NCBI GenBank assembly: GCA_036417435.1
Contig: CM070910.1
Coordinates: 73,206,784-73,270,783 of the forward strand
Length of the DNA: 64,000 bases
Direction of reading: 5' to 3'
Origin: Inia geoffrensis
Taxonomy: Eukaryota > Chordata > Mammalia > Artiodactyla > Iniidae
A model generated the notes under the pieces. That model saw only the letters and a program-made list of their open reading frames with translations. It had not been told where the DNA came from and did no database searches. Shown one piece after another: positions 52,809-63,895 of this stretch (position 1 is the stretch's first letter; every line of letters starts with the position of its first letter). A program made the translations under genes and the position numbers.

Positions 52809-54151
52809 AACACTAAAACGTTGCCGTGCCCTACCCTGTTCCCTAATCCCTCCCATTGCCTAACCCTAACCCTAACCCCATCCCTAAACCTGACCCTCTT
52901 CCGAGGCCCTACCCTAACCCATGCCCTAATCTTAACCAGTAAACAAACACTAACTCGTGCCCTCAAACGTAGGCTAACCCTTAAGCATTGTCGTACCCTA
53001 GCCTGTACCCTAATCCTTCTCCATTCCCTAACCCTAAACCTAACCCGAATCCTAACCCTGACCCTCACCCAAAGCCCTACACGCACCCGTGCTCTAATGT
53101 TAACCAGGACACCAACACTAACTTGTGCCCTCACACGTATGCTAACCCTAAACCGAAGCTGTACCATAACCTGTACCCTAATCCCTCTCCATTCCTTAAC
53201 CCTAACCCTAACCTGAAACCTAACACTGACACTCACCCTAAACTTTACCCTCACCCGTGTCCTAATTTTAACCAGTACATCAACACTAACCCATGCCCTC
53301 TTACGTAGGCTAACCCTAAACCATTGCCGTACCCTAACCTATACCCTAATCATTCCCCATTCCCTAACCATAACCCTAACCCAAACCCTTAATGTGACCC
53401 TCTTCCGAGGCCTTACCCTCACCCGTGCCCTAATCGTAACCAGTACACTAACACTAACTAGTAACCTCACACGTACGCTAACCCTTAAGCGTCATCGTAC
53501 CCTAAACTGTACCCTAATCCCTCCCCTTTCCCTAACCCTAACCCTAACCCGAATCGTAAACCTGACCCTCACCCGAACCCTTACCCTCACCCATGCCCTA
53601 ATCTTAACCAGGACACTAACACTAACTCTTGCCCTCACACGAACGGTAACCTTTAAGCACTCTCGTACCCTAAACTGTACCCTAATCCCTCCCCGTTCCC
53701 TAACACTAACCCTAACACGAATCCTAACCCTGACTCTCACCCGAAGCCTTACCCTCACCCGTGCCCTAATCTTAACCAGGACACCAACACTAACTCGTGC
53801 CCTCACACGTACGCTAACCCTTAAGCGTTGTCATACCCTAAATTGTACCCTTATCCCTCCCCATTCCCTAACCCTAACCCTAACCCGACTCCTAACCCTG
53901 ATCCTCACCCTAAGCCTTACCCTCACCCGTGAACTAATCTTAACCAATACACCAACTCTAAACCATGCCCTCACATGTACGCTAACCCTAAACCGCAGCC
54001 GTACCCTAACCTGTACCCTAAACCCTCTCCATTCCCTAACCCGAACACTAACCCGAACCATAACCCTGACACTCACCCAAAGATTTACCCTCACCCGTGT
54101 CCTAATTTTTAACAGTCCATCAACACTAACCCATGACCTCCAACGTAGGCT
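52809..54151 (+). repeat. HOR block 27, 8 monomers (1,343 bp), B missing
   Basis: Monomer heads: A 52809, C 52976, D 53145, E 53312, F/G 53480, H 53648, I 53816, J 53984. A joins C directly, and F/G removes one further monomer. Confidence 0.86.
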
Positions 54152-55991
54152 AACACTAAACCGTTGCCGTGCCCTACCCTGTACCCTAATACCTCCCATT
54201 GCCTAACCCTAACCCTAACCCCATTCCTAAACCTGACACTCTTCCGAGGCCCTACCCTAACCCATGCCCTAATCTTAACCAGTACAAAAACACTAACTCG
54301 TGCCCTCAAACGTACGCTAACCCTTAAGCATTGTCGTACCCTATCCTGCACCCTAATCCCTCCCCATTCCCTAACACTAACCCTAACCCAAACCCTGAAC
54401 GTGACCCTTTTCCAAGGCCTTACTCTCACCGGTGCCCTTGTCTTAACCAGTACACCAACACTAACTCGTGCCCTCACAATTATGCGAACCCTTAAGCGTT
54501 GTCGTACCCTAGCCTGTACTCTAATCCCTGTCCATTCCCTAACCCTAACCCTAACCCGAATCCTAACCCTGACCCTCACCCGAAGCCTTACCCTCACCCG
54601 TGCCCTAATCTTAAGGAGGACACCAACACTAACTTGTGCCCTCACACGTACGCTAACACTAAACCGCAGCTGTACCCTAACCTGTACGCTAATCCCTCCC
54701 CATTCCCTAACCCTAACCCTAACCTGAAAGCTAACACTGACACTCACCCTAAACTTTACCCTCACCCGTGTCCTAATTTTGACCAGTATATCAACACTAA
54801 CCCATGCCCTTTTACGTAGGCTAACCCTAAACCATTGCCGTACCCTAACGTGTAGCCTAATCAATCCCCATTCCCTAACCATAACCCTAACCCAAACCCT
54901 TAACGTGGCCCTCTTCCGAGGCCTTACCCTCACCCGTGCCCTAATCGTAACCAGTACACTAACACTAACTAGTGACCTCACACGTACGCTAACCCTTAAG
55001 CATCATCGTACCCTAAAGTGTACCCTAATCCTTCCCCATTCCCTAACCCTAACCCTAACTCGAATCGTTAACCTGACGCTCACCCGAAACCTTACCCTCA
55101 CCCGTGCCCTAATTTTAACCAGGACACTAACACTAACACTTGCCCTCACACGAACGGTAACCCTTAAGCACTGTCGTACCATAAACTGTACCCTAATCCC
55201 TCCTCATTCCCTAACACTAACCCTAACCCGAATCCTAACCCTGACCCTCACCTGAAGCCTTACCCTCACCCGTGCCCGAATCTTAACCAGGACACTAACA
55301 CTAACTCTTCCCCTCACACGAACGGTAACCCTTAAGCACTGTCGGCCGTAAACTGTACCCTAATCACTCCCCATTCCCTTACCCTAACCGTAACCCGAAT
55401 CGAAAACCTGACCCTAACCCGAATCCTTAAACTCACCCGTGCCCTAATCTTAACCAGCACACCAACACTAATTTGTGCCCTCACACGTACGTTAACCCTT
55501 AAGCGTTGTCGTACCGTAAACTGTAGCCTAATCTCTCCCCAATCCCTAACGCTAACCCTAACCCGAATCCTAACCCTGACCCTCACCTGAAGCCTTACCC
55601 TCGCCCGTGCCCTAATCTTAACCAGGACACCAATACTAACTCGTGCCCTCACACGTACGCTAACACTTAAGCGTTGTAATACCCTAAATTGTACCCTAAT
55701 CCCTCCCCATTCCCTAACCCTAACCCTAACACGAATCCTAACACTGAGCGTCACCCTAAGCCTTACCCTCACCCGTGACCTAATCTTAACCAATACACCA
55801 TCACTAAACTGTGCCCGCACACGTACGCTAACCCTAAACCGCAGCCGTACCCTAAACTGTACCCTAATCCTTCTCCATTCCCTAACCCTAACCCGAACCC
55901 TAACCCTGACACTCACCCAAAGATTTACCCTCACCCGTGTCCTAATTTTATACAGTCCATCAACACTAACTCATGCCCCCCAACGAAGGAT
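54152..55991 (+). repeat. HOR block 28, 11 monomers (1,840 bp)
   Basis: Monomer heads: A 54152, B 54319, C 54487, D 54655, E 54823, F/G 54991, H/G 55159, H/F 55327, G/H 55494, I 55662, J 55830 (162 bp). The J-to-A junction has the CGAAGGAT variant otherwise seen near 26.8-38.4 kb. Confidence 0.82.
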
Positions 55992-57328
55992 AACACTAAA
56001 CCGTTGCCGTGCTCTACCCTGTTCCCTAATCCCTCCCATTGCCTAACCCTAACCCTAACCCCATCGCTAAACTTGACCCTCCTCCGAGGCCTTACCCTAA
56101 CCCGTGCCCTAATCTTAACCAGTAAACAAACACTAACTCGTGCCCTCAAACGTACGCTAACGCTTAAGTGTTGTCGTACCCTATCCTATACCCTAATCCC
56201 TCCCCATTCCCTAACCCTAACCATAACCCAAACCCTGAACGTAACCCTTTTCCGAGGCCTCACCCTCACCGGTGCCCTTGTCTTAACCAGTACACCAACG
56301 CTAACTCGTGACCTCACAATTATGCGAACCCTTAAGCGTTGTCGTACCCTAGCCTATACCCTAATCCCTCTCCATTCCCTAACACTAACCCTAACCCGAA
56401 TTGTAACCCTGACCCTCACCCGAAGCCTTACCCTCACTCGTGCCCTAATCTTAACCAGGACACCAACACTAACTCGTGCCCTCACACGTACGCTAACACT
56501 AAACCGCAGCTGTACCCTAACCTGTACCCTAATCCCTCTCCATTCCCTAACCCTAACCCTAACCTGAAACCTAACCCTGACACTCACCCTAAATTTTACC
56601 CTCATCCGTGACCTAATTTTAACCAGTACATCAACACTAACCCATGCCCCTTTACGTAGGCTAACCCTAAACCATTGCCGTACCCTAAGCTGTACCCTAA
56701 TCAATCCCCATTCCCTAACCATAACCCTAACCCAAACCCTTAACATGACCCTCCTCCGAGGCCTTACCCTCACCCGTGCCCTAATCGTAACCAGTACACT
56801 AACACTAACTAGTGACCTCACATGTACGCTAACCCTTAAGCATCATTGTACCGTAAACTGAACCCTAATCCCTCCCCATTCCTTAACCCTAACCCGAATC
56901 GTAAACCTGACTCTCACCCGAACCCTTACCCTCACCCGTGCCATAATCTTAAGCAGCACAGCAACACTAATCTGTGCCCTCACACGTCCGCTAACACTTA
57001 AGCGTTGTTGTGCCCTAAACTGTAACCTGATCCCTCCCCATTCCCTAACCCTAACCCTAACCCGAATCCTAACCCTGACCCTCACCTGAAGCCTTACCCT
57101 CACCCGTGACCTAATCTTAACCAATACACCATCACTAAACCGTGCCCTCACACGTACGCTAACCTGAAACTGCAGCCGTACCCTAACCTGTACCCTAATC
57201 CCTCTCCATTCACTCACCCTAACCCTAACCCCAACCCTAACCCTGAAACTCACCCGAAGATTTACCCTCACCCGTGTCCTAATTTTAAACAGTCCATCAA
57301 AACTAACCCATGGCCTCCAACGTAGGCT
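55992..57328 (+). repeat. HOR block 29, 8 monomers (1,337 bp), last block
   Basis: Monomer heads: A 55992, B 56159, C 56327, D 56495, E 56663, F 56831 (162 bp), G/I 56993, J 57161. This is the last block in which the B, D, E, F and J diagnostic motifs appear. Confidence 0.85.
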
Positions 57329-57663
57329 AACACTAAACCGTTGCCGTGCCCTACCCTGTTCCCTAATCCCTCCCATTGCCTAACCCTAACCCTAAACCCA
57401 TCCCTAAACCTGACCCTCTTCCGAGGCCCTACCCTAACCCGTGCCCTAATCTTAACCAATACACAAACACTAACTCGTGCCCTCAAACGTACGATAACCC
57501 TTAAGCGTTTTCGTACCCTAACCTGTACTCTAATCCCTCCCCATTCCCTAACCCTAACCCGAAACTGAACCATTAACCGGACCCTCACACGAAGCCTTAC
57601 ACTCACTCGTGCCTTAATCTTAGCCAATACACCAAAACTAACCCGTGCGCTCACACGTACGCT
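57329..57663 (+). repeat. Edge of the A-J array: last A monomer and a transitional monomer
   Basis: A at 57329-57495 is a recognisable final A monomer (CCCATTGCC, ACACAAACACT). The next monomer, 57496-57663, starts with the left-array head AACCCTTAAGCGTTTTCG. By about 57,565 it has become the diverged right-hand type, with odd hexamers such as AAACTGAACCATTAACC. From 57664 the head is AACCCTAAACCGTTGCC as in the right array. Confidence 0.8.
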
Positions 57664-58765
57664 AACCCTAAACCGTTGCCATAACCTAACCTGTATCCTA
57701 ATTCCTCCCCATTCCTTAACCCTAACCCTAACACGAACCCTAACTCTGACCCTCACCCGAAGCCTTACCCTCACCCGTGCACTAATCTTAACCAATACAC
57801 CAATACTAAACCGTGCCCTCACATGTACACGAACTCTTAACCATTGCCATGCCCTAACCTTTACCCTAATTCCTCCCCATTCCCTAACCCTAACCCTAAG
57901 CCGAAACCGAACCCTGACCTTCAGCCGAAGCTTAACCCTCATCCGTGCCCTAATGCTAAGCAGTACCCCAACACTAACCCGTGCCCTCACAGGTACGTTA
58001 ACCGTAAACCGTTGCCATACCTTAACCTGTATCCTAATTCCTCCCATTCCTTAACCCTAACCCTAACCTAAACCATAACCCTGACCCTCAGCCTAATCCT
58101 TACCCTCACCCATGCCCTAATCTTACCAGTACATCAACGCTAACCCATGCCCTCCAACGTACGCTATCCGTAAACCGTTGCCGTACCCTAACCTGTACCC
58201 TATCCCTTCCATATTCCCTAAGCCTAACCCTAACACAAACCCTAACCCTAAACCTCTTCCGATGCCATACCCTCACCCGTGCCCTAATCTTAACAAGAAC
58301 ACGAACATTTATCCGTGCCCTCATACATACGCTAACCTAACACCTTTGCCTTACCCTAACCTATACCCTAATAGCTCCCCATTCCCTACCCCTAACCCTA
58401 TCCCGAACCCTAACCCTGTCCCTCAGCAGAAGCCTTACCCTCACCCGAGCCCTAATCTTAACCAATACACAAACACTAACCCATGCCTTCACACGTATGT
58501 TAACCCTAAACCGCTGCCGTACAGTAACCTGTACCCTAAGCCCTCCACATTCCCTAACACTAACCCTAACCCGAACCCGAAGCCTTACACTCACCTGTGA
58601 CCTAATCTTAACCACTACATGAACACTAACCTGTGTGCTCAAACCTACACTAAACCAAATCCCTTACTGTACCCTAACCTGTACCCTGATCCCACCCTAT
58701 TACCTAACCGTAACCCTATCCCGAACCCTAACCCTAACCCTCACCCGAAGCCTTACCCTCACCCG

Positions 58766-58970
58766 TACCTTATTATTAACCAGTACACCAATAATAAACC
58801 GTGCCCTAACACGTACACGAAATCTTTACACTTGCCATGCCCTAAACTGTACCCTAAACCCTCCCCATTCCCTAACCCTAACCCAAAACCAAACCCTACC
58901 CCTGTCCATCACCCGAAGTCTTACCCTCACCTGTGCCCTAATCTTAACTAGTACATCAACACGAAACAGT
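58766..58970 (+). repeat. Right-array landmark monomer pair, copy 1
   Basis: A monomer tail with ACACCAATAATAAACCGTG and a tail ending ACACGTACACGAAATC, then a head TTGCCATGCCC and a body CTAACCCAAAACCAAACC. The same succession appears near 60,770-60,950 and 63,710-63,895, so the order of monomer variants is conserved. Confidence 0.65.
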
Positions 58971-60444
58971 GCCCTCACACGTACGCTAACCCTTATCCAT
59001 TTCTGAACCCTCACCTGTATCCTGATCCCTCCCAATTCCCTAACCCTAACCCTAACCCAAACCCTAAACATGACCCTAACCCGAAGTCTTACCCTCACCT
59101 GTGCCATAATCTTAACCAGTACATAAACACTAAACTGTGCCCTCAAACGTGCGCTAACCCTAAACCATTGCCGTAACCTAACCTGTACCCTAATCCCACC
59201 CCATTCCTTAACGCTAACCCGAACCCTAAACCTGATTGTCACCCGAAGCCTTACCCACACCCGTACCCTAATCTTAACCAGTACACCAATACTAAACCGT
59301 GCCCTCACACGTATGCTAACACTTAACCATCCCAGTGTCCTAACCTGTACCCTAAACCCTCCCCATTCCCTAAACCTAACCCTAACACAAACCCTAACCC
59401 TGTCCCTCACCCGAAGTCTAACCCTGACACGTGCACTAATCTTAACCAGTACACCAACACTAACCCGTGCCCTCACACATACGCGAACCCTAAACCGTTG
59501 CCGAACCCTAACCTGAATCCTAATCCCTCCCCATTCCCTAACACTAAGCCTAACCCAAAACAATGACCCTGACACGAAGCCTTACACTCACCTGTGCAGT
59601 AATTTTAACAAGTACACCAACACTAAACCATGCCCTCACACGTATGCTAACCATAAACTGCAGCCGTACTCTAACCTGAACCCTAATCCGTCCCCATTCC
59701 CTAACCCTAACCGTAACGCAAACCCTAACCCTGACCCTACCCGAAGCCTTACCCTCACCCGTGCCCTAATCTTAAACTGTATATCAACACTAACCCATGC
59801 CCTCAAACTTACAAAAACCCTAAACCGTTGCCGTACTCTAACCTGTACCCTAATCCCTCCCCATTCAATAACCCTAACCTTAACCCGAACCCTAACCCTG
59901 ACCCTCACCAGAAGCCTTATCCTCACTCGTGCCCTAAACTTAACCAGTACACCAACACTAACCCATGCCCTCACACGTACGTTAACCCTAAACCCTTTCC
60001 GTACCCTAAGCTCTACTCTAGTCCCACCCCATTCCCTAAAACTAACCCTAACCCGAAACCTAACCTTGACTCTCCCCTAAATCCTTACCCTCACCCGTGC
60101 CCTAAACTTAACCAGTAATCCAATAGTAACCCATGCCCTCACACGTACACGAACCCTAAACCGTTGTTGTACCCTAACCTGTAACCTAATCCCTCCCCAT
60201 TGCCTAAACCTAACCCGAACCCGAACCCTAATCCTGTCCCTCACCCGACGCCTTACCCTCACCCGTGCCCTAATCTTAACCAGTACACCAACACTAACCA
60301 GTGTCCTCACACGTACGCTAATCCTTAAGCGGTATCATACCCTAAAATGTACCCTAATCCCTCCCCATTCCCTAACCGTAACCTGAACCCTAATCCTGTC
60401 CCTCACCCAAAGCCTTACCCTCACCCGTGCCCTAATCTTAAACA

Positions 60445-60660
60445 GTACACCAGTACTAAACTGTGCTCTCACTTGTATACGAACCCTAAACCGCTGCCGT
60501 ACACTAACCTGTACCTAATCCCTCCCCATTCCCTAACCCTAACCCTAAACGGAGCCCTAAACGTGACCCTCACCTGATGTCTTACCCTCACCTGTGCCCT
60601 AATCTTAACCAGTACATCAAAACTAACCTGTGCCCTCAAACGTACACTAAACCTAAACCG
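60445..60660 (+). repeat. Right-array long-range repeat, copy 1
   Basis: GTACTAAACTGTG, TGTATACGAACCC, GTACACTAACCTGTAC, a GAGC followed by GCTAA-type body, and CTAACCTGTGCCCTCAAACG. All recur in the same order at about 62,739-62,955, 2,294 bp downstream. Confidence 0.72.
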
Positions 60661-60664
60661 TTGC

Positions 60665-60950
60665 CATACCCTAACCTGTATCCTAATTCCTCCCCATTAC
60701 CTAACCCTAGCCCTAACAAGAACCCTAAACCTGTCACTCACCCGAAGCCTTACCCTCACCCATGCCCTAATCTTAACTGGTACAACCATAATAAATCTTG
60801 CTCTAACACTTACACGAAACCTTAACCATTGCCATGCCCTAATCTATATCCTAATCCCTACCCATTCACTAACCCTAACCCAAACCCAAACCCTAACCCT
60901 GAACCTCACCCGAAGCCTAACCCTCACCTCTGCACTAATCTTACCCAGTA
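60665..60950 (+). repeat. Right-array landmark monomer pair, copy 2
   Basis: CCCTAGCCCTAACAAGAA, then ACAACCATAATAAATC, ACACTTACACGAAACC, TTGCCATGCCC and CTAACCCAAACCCAAACC, in the same order as 63,620-63,895 (offset 2,943 bp at AACCATAATAAATC). Confidence 0.75.
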
Positions 60951-61728
60951 CACCAGCACTAACCCGTGCCCTCACACGTACACTAACCCTAAATCGCAAC
61001 TGTACCCTAAACTGTAACCTTATTCCTCCTCATTCAATAACACTATCCCTAACGTGAACCCTACACCTGACCCTCACTCGAAGCCTTACCCCCACCTGTG
61101 GCCTTATCTTAACCAGTACATCAACACTAAGCCATGCCCTCAAACATACGGTAACCCTAAACGGTTGCCGTACTCTTACCTGTACCCTAATTCCTTCCCA
61201 TTCCTTAACTCTAACACTAACCCAAACACAAACCCTGACCCTCATCCGAAGCCTTACCCTCACCTGTGCCCTAATCTTAAACAGTACACCAACATTAACC
61301 CGTGTCCTCAGAAGTACGCTAACCCTAAACTGTTGCCGTACCCTAACCCACACCCTAATCCCTCCCCATTCCCTAACGTTAATGCTAACCTAAACCCTAA
61401 CCCTGTCCATCACCCTAAGCCTTACCCTCACCCGGGCCCTAATCTTAACCAGTACACAAACACTAACCCGTGCCCTCACATGTGCACTAACCCTAAATTG
61501 TAGCCGTACCCTAACTGTATCCTAATCTCTCCCCATTTCCTAACCCTAATCCTAACGCGAACCCTAAACCTGACCCTCTCCCGAGGCCTTACCCTCAGCC
61601 GTGACCTAATATTAACCTGTAAATCAACACTAATCCATGCCCTCAAACGTACGCTAACCCTAAACCGTTGCCGTACTCTAACCTGTACCCTAATCCCTCC
61701 CCATTCCCTAACCCTAACCCTAACCAGA

Positions 61729-61848
61729 ATACTAATCCTGACCCTCACTCGAAGCCTTACCTTCACACGCATCCTAACCTTAACCAGCATACTAATCCTG
61801 ACCCTCACTCGAAGCCTTACCTTCACACGTATCCTAATCTTAACCAGT
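61729..61848 (+). repeat. 60-bp internal tandem duplication
   Basis: ATACTAATCCTGACCCTCAC through ACACGC/TATCCTAA occurs twice with an exact period of 60 bp (61729-61788 and 61789-61848), that is ten hexamers. The two copies differ at only a few positions, so it is recent relative to the surrounding divergence. Confidence 0.92.
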
Positions 61849-62588
61849 ACACAAACAATAACCCGTGCCCTCACATGTACGCTAACCATAAACGGTTGCC
61901 ATACCGTAACCTATACCCTAATCCCTCCCCAATTTCTAACCCTAAACCTAACCTGAACCCTAACCCTGTCCCTCACCAGAACATTACCCTACCCGTGCCC
62001 TAATCTTAACCAGTACACCAACACAAAACCTTGCCCTCACACGTACTCTAACCCTAAACCGCTGCCATACAATAAGCTGTACCCTAATCCCTCCCCATTC
62101 CCTAAACCTAACCCTAAACCGAACCCTTAACCTGACCCTCACCCGAAGCCTTACACCCACCCGTGTCCTAATCTTAACCAGTACACCAACACTAACCCGT
62201 GCCCTCAAACGTACACTAATCCTAAACTGCAGCCGTACCCTAACCTGTACCCTAATCGCTCCCCATTCACTAACCCTTACCCGAACCCTAAACCTGACCC
62301 TCACGCGAAGCCTTACCCTCACCCGTACCCTAACCTTAACCAGTACACCAATACTAACGTGAATTCACACGTACGCTAACCCTAAACCATTGCTGTACTC
62401 TAACCTGTACCCTAATCCCTCCCCTTTCCCTATCCCTCACGCTAAACCGAACACTTAACCTGACCCTCACCCAAAGCCTTACACTCACCCTGCCCTAATT
62501 TTAACCAGTACACGAACACTAACACGTGCCCTCACACGTACGCTAACACTAACCGTTGTCGTATCCTAAACTGTACCCTAATCCCTGT

Positions 62589-62720
62589 CCATTCCCTAAC
62601 CCTAACGCTAAGCTGAAACCTAACCCTGACCTTCACCTGAAGCCTTACCCTCACCCATTCCCTAACCCTAAGCCTAACCCGGACCCTAACCCTGACACTC
62701 ACCCAAACCTTACCCTCACC
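62589..62720 (+). repeat. 66-bp internal tandem duplication
   Basis: The core CCATTCCCTAACCCTAA with the following CTAACCCTGAC and CTTACCCTCAC segments occurs twice at 66 bp (62589 and 62655), that is eleven hexamers. The copies have diverged noticeably, so it is older than the 60-bp case. Confidence 0.8.
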
Positions 62721-62738
62721 TGTGCCCTAATCTTAAAC

Positions 62739-62955
62739 AGTACACCAATACTAAACTGTTCTCTCACATGTATACGAACCCTAAACCGCTTCCGTACACT
62801 AACCTGTACATAATCTCTCCCCATTCCCTAACCCTAACCAGAGCGCTAACCGTAACCCTCACCCGAAGTCTTACCCTCACCTGTGCCCTAATCTTAACCA
62901 GTATATCAACACTAACCTGTGCCCTCAAACGTACGCAAAATCTAAACCGTTGCCG
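62739..62955 (+). repeat. Right-array long-range repeat, copy 2
   Basis: Partner of 60,445-60,660, sharing ATACTAAACTGTT, TGTATACGAACCC, GTACACTAACCTGTACA, AGAGCGCTAACC and CTAACCTGTGCCCTCAAACG. It shows that the right array is not a random mix of monomers. Confidence 0.72.
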
Positions 62956-63609
62956 TACCCTAACCTGTACCCTAATGCCACCCCATTACCTAACCCAATC
63001 CCGAACCCTAACCCTGATCCTCACCCGAAGCCTTACCATCACCCTTCCCCTAATCTTAACCAGTACACCAACACTAAACTGTGCCATCACACGTACGGTA
63101 ACCCTAAACCGTGGCAGTACCATAAACTATACCCTACTCCCTACCCATTCCCTAACCAGAACCCTATCCCTGACCCTCACCCAAAGCCTGACACTCACCA
63201 ATGCCCTAATCTTAACCAGTACACCAACACTAACCCATGCCTTCACACGTACGCTAACGCTAAACCACTGCCGTACACTAACCTGTACCCTAATCCCTCC
63301 CCATTCCCTACCATTAATCCTAACCCGAACCCTAACCCTGAACCTCACCCGAAGCCTTACCCTCAACTGTGCCATAATCTTAACCAGGACATGAAAACTA
63401 ACCTGTGCCCTCAAACCTATGATAACCCTAAACCGTTGCCGTACCATAACCTGTAAACTAATCTCTCCCCATTACCTAAACCTAACCCTAAACCGAACCC
63501 TAAACCTGTCACTCACCCGAAGCCTTGCCCTGCTCCGCACCCTAACCTTAACCAGTACACCAGCACTAACCCGTGCCCTCACACGTACGCTAACTCTAAA
63601 CCGTTGCCG

Positions 63610-63895
63610 TACCCTAACCTGTATCCTAATTACTCCCCATTCCCTAACCCTAGCCCTAACAAGAATCCTAATCCTGTCCCTCACCCGAAGCCTTACCCTC
63701 ACCCGTGCCCTAATCTTAACCAGTGCAACCATAATAAATCGTGCCCTAACACTTACACGAAACCTTAACCGTTGCCATGCCCGAAACTGTACCCTAAACC
63801 CTCCCCATTCCCTAACCCTAACCCAACCCCAAACCCTAACTCTGATCCTCACCAGAAACCTAACCCTCACCTGTGCACTTATCTTATCCAGTACA
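63610..63895 (+). repeat. Right-array landmark monomer pair, copy 3
   Basis: CCCTAGCCCTAACAAGAA, then GCAACCATAATAAATC, ACACTTACACGAAACC, TTGCCATGCCC and CTAACCCAACCCCAAACC. It matches copy 2 across two monomers. Confidence 0.75.

Larger units (their letters stand above)
45..57495 (+). repeat. Left array: A-J higher-order repeat (HOR) domain
   Basis: About 343 monomers belong to ten types in a fixed cyclic order. Diagnostic marks: A, CCCATTGCCTAA plus ACACAAACACT, 167 bp; B, tail CACAATTATGCG and CACCGGTGCCC; C, head CCCTAGCCTG; D, head CCGCAGCTG and CTAAACTTTACC; E, head CCATTGCCG, AATCAATC and ACTAGTGACC; F, head GCGTCATCG or GCATCATCG, AATCGTAAACC and CAGCACACC; G, head GCGTTGTCGTACCCTAAACT, CACCTGAAGCC and tail ACACGAACGGT; H, head AAGCACTGTCG and ACACGAATCC; I, head GTTGTCATACCC, CTGAGCCTCACC and ACACCATCACT; J, head CCGCAGCCG, CCGAAGATTTACC, AAACAGTCCATC and tail CCAACGTAGGCT. 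C, G, H and I share related tails. Monomer heads are taken at the AACCC that follows a tail such as CACGTACGCT. Confidence 0.88.
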
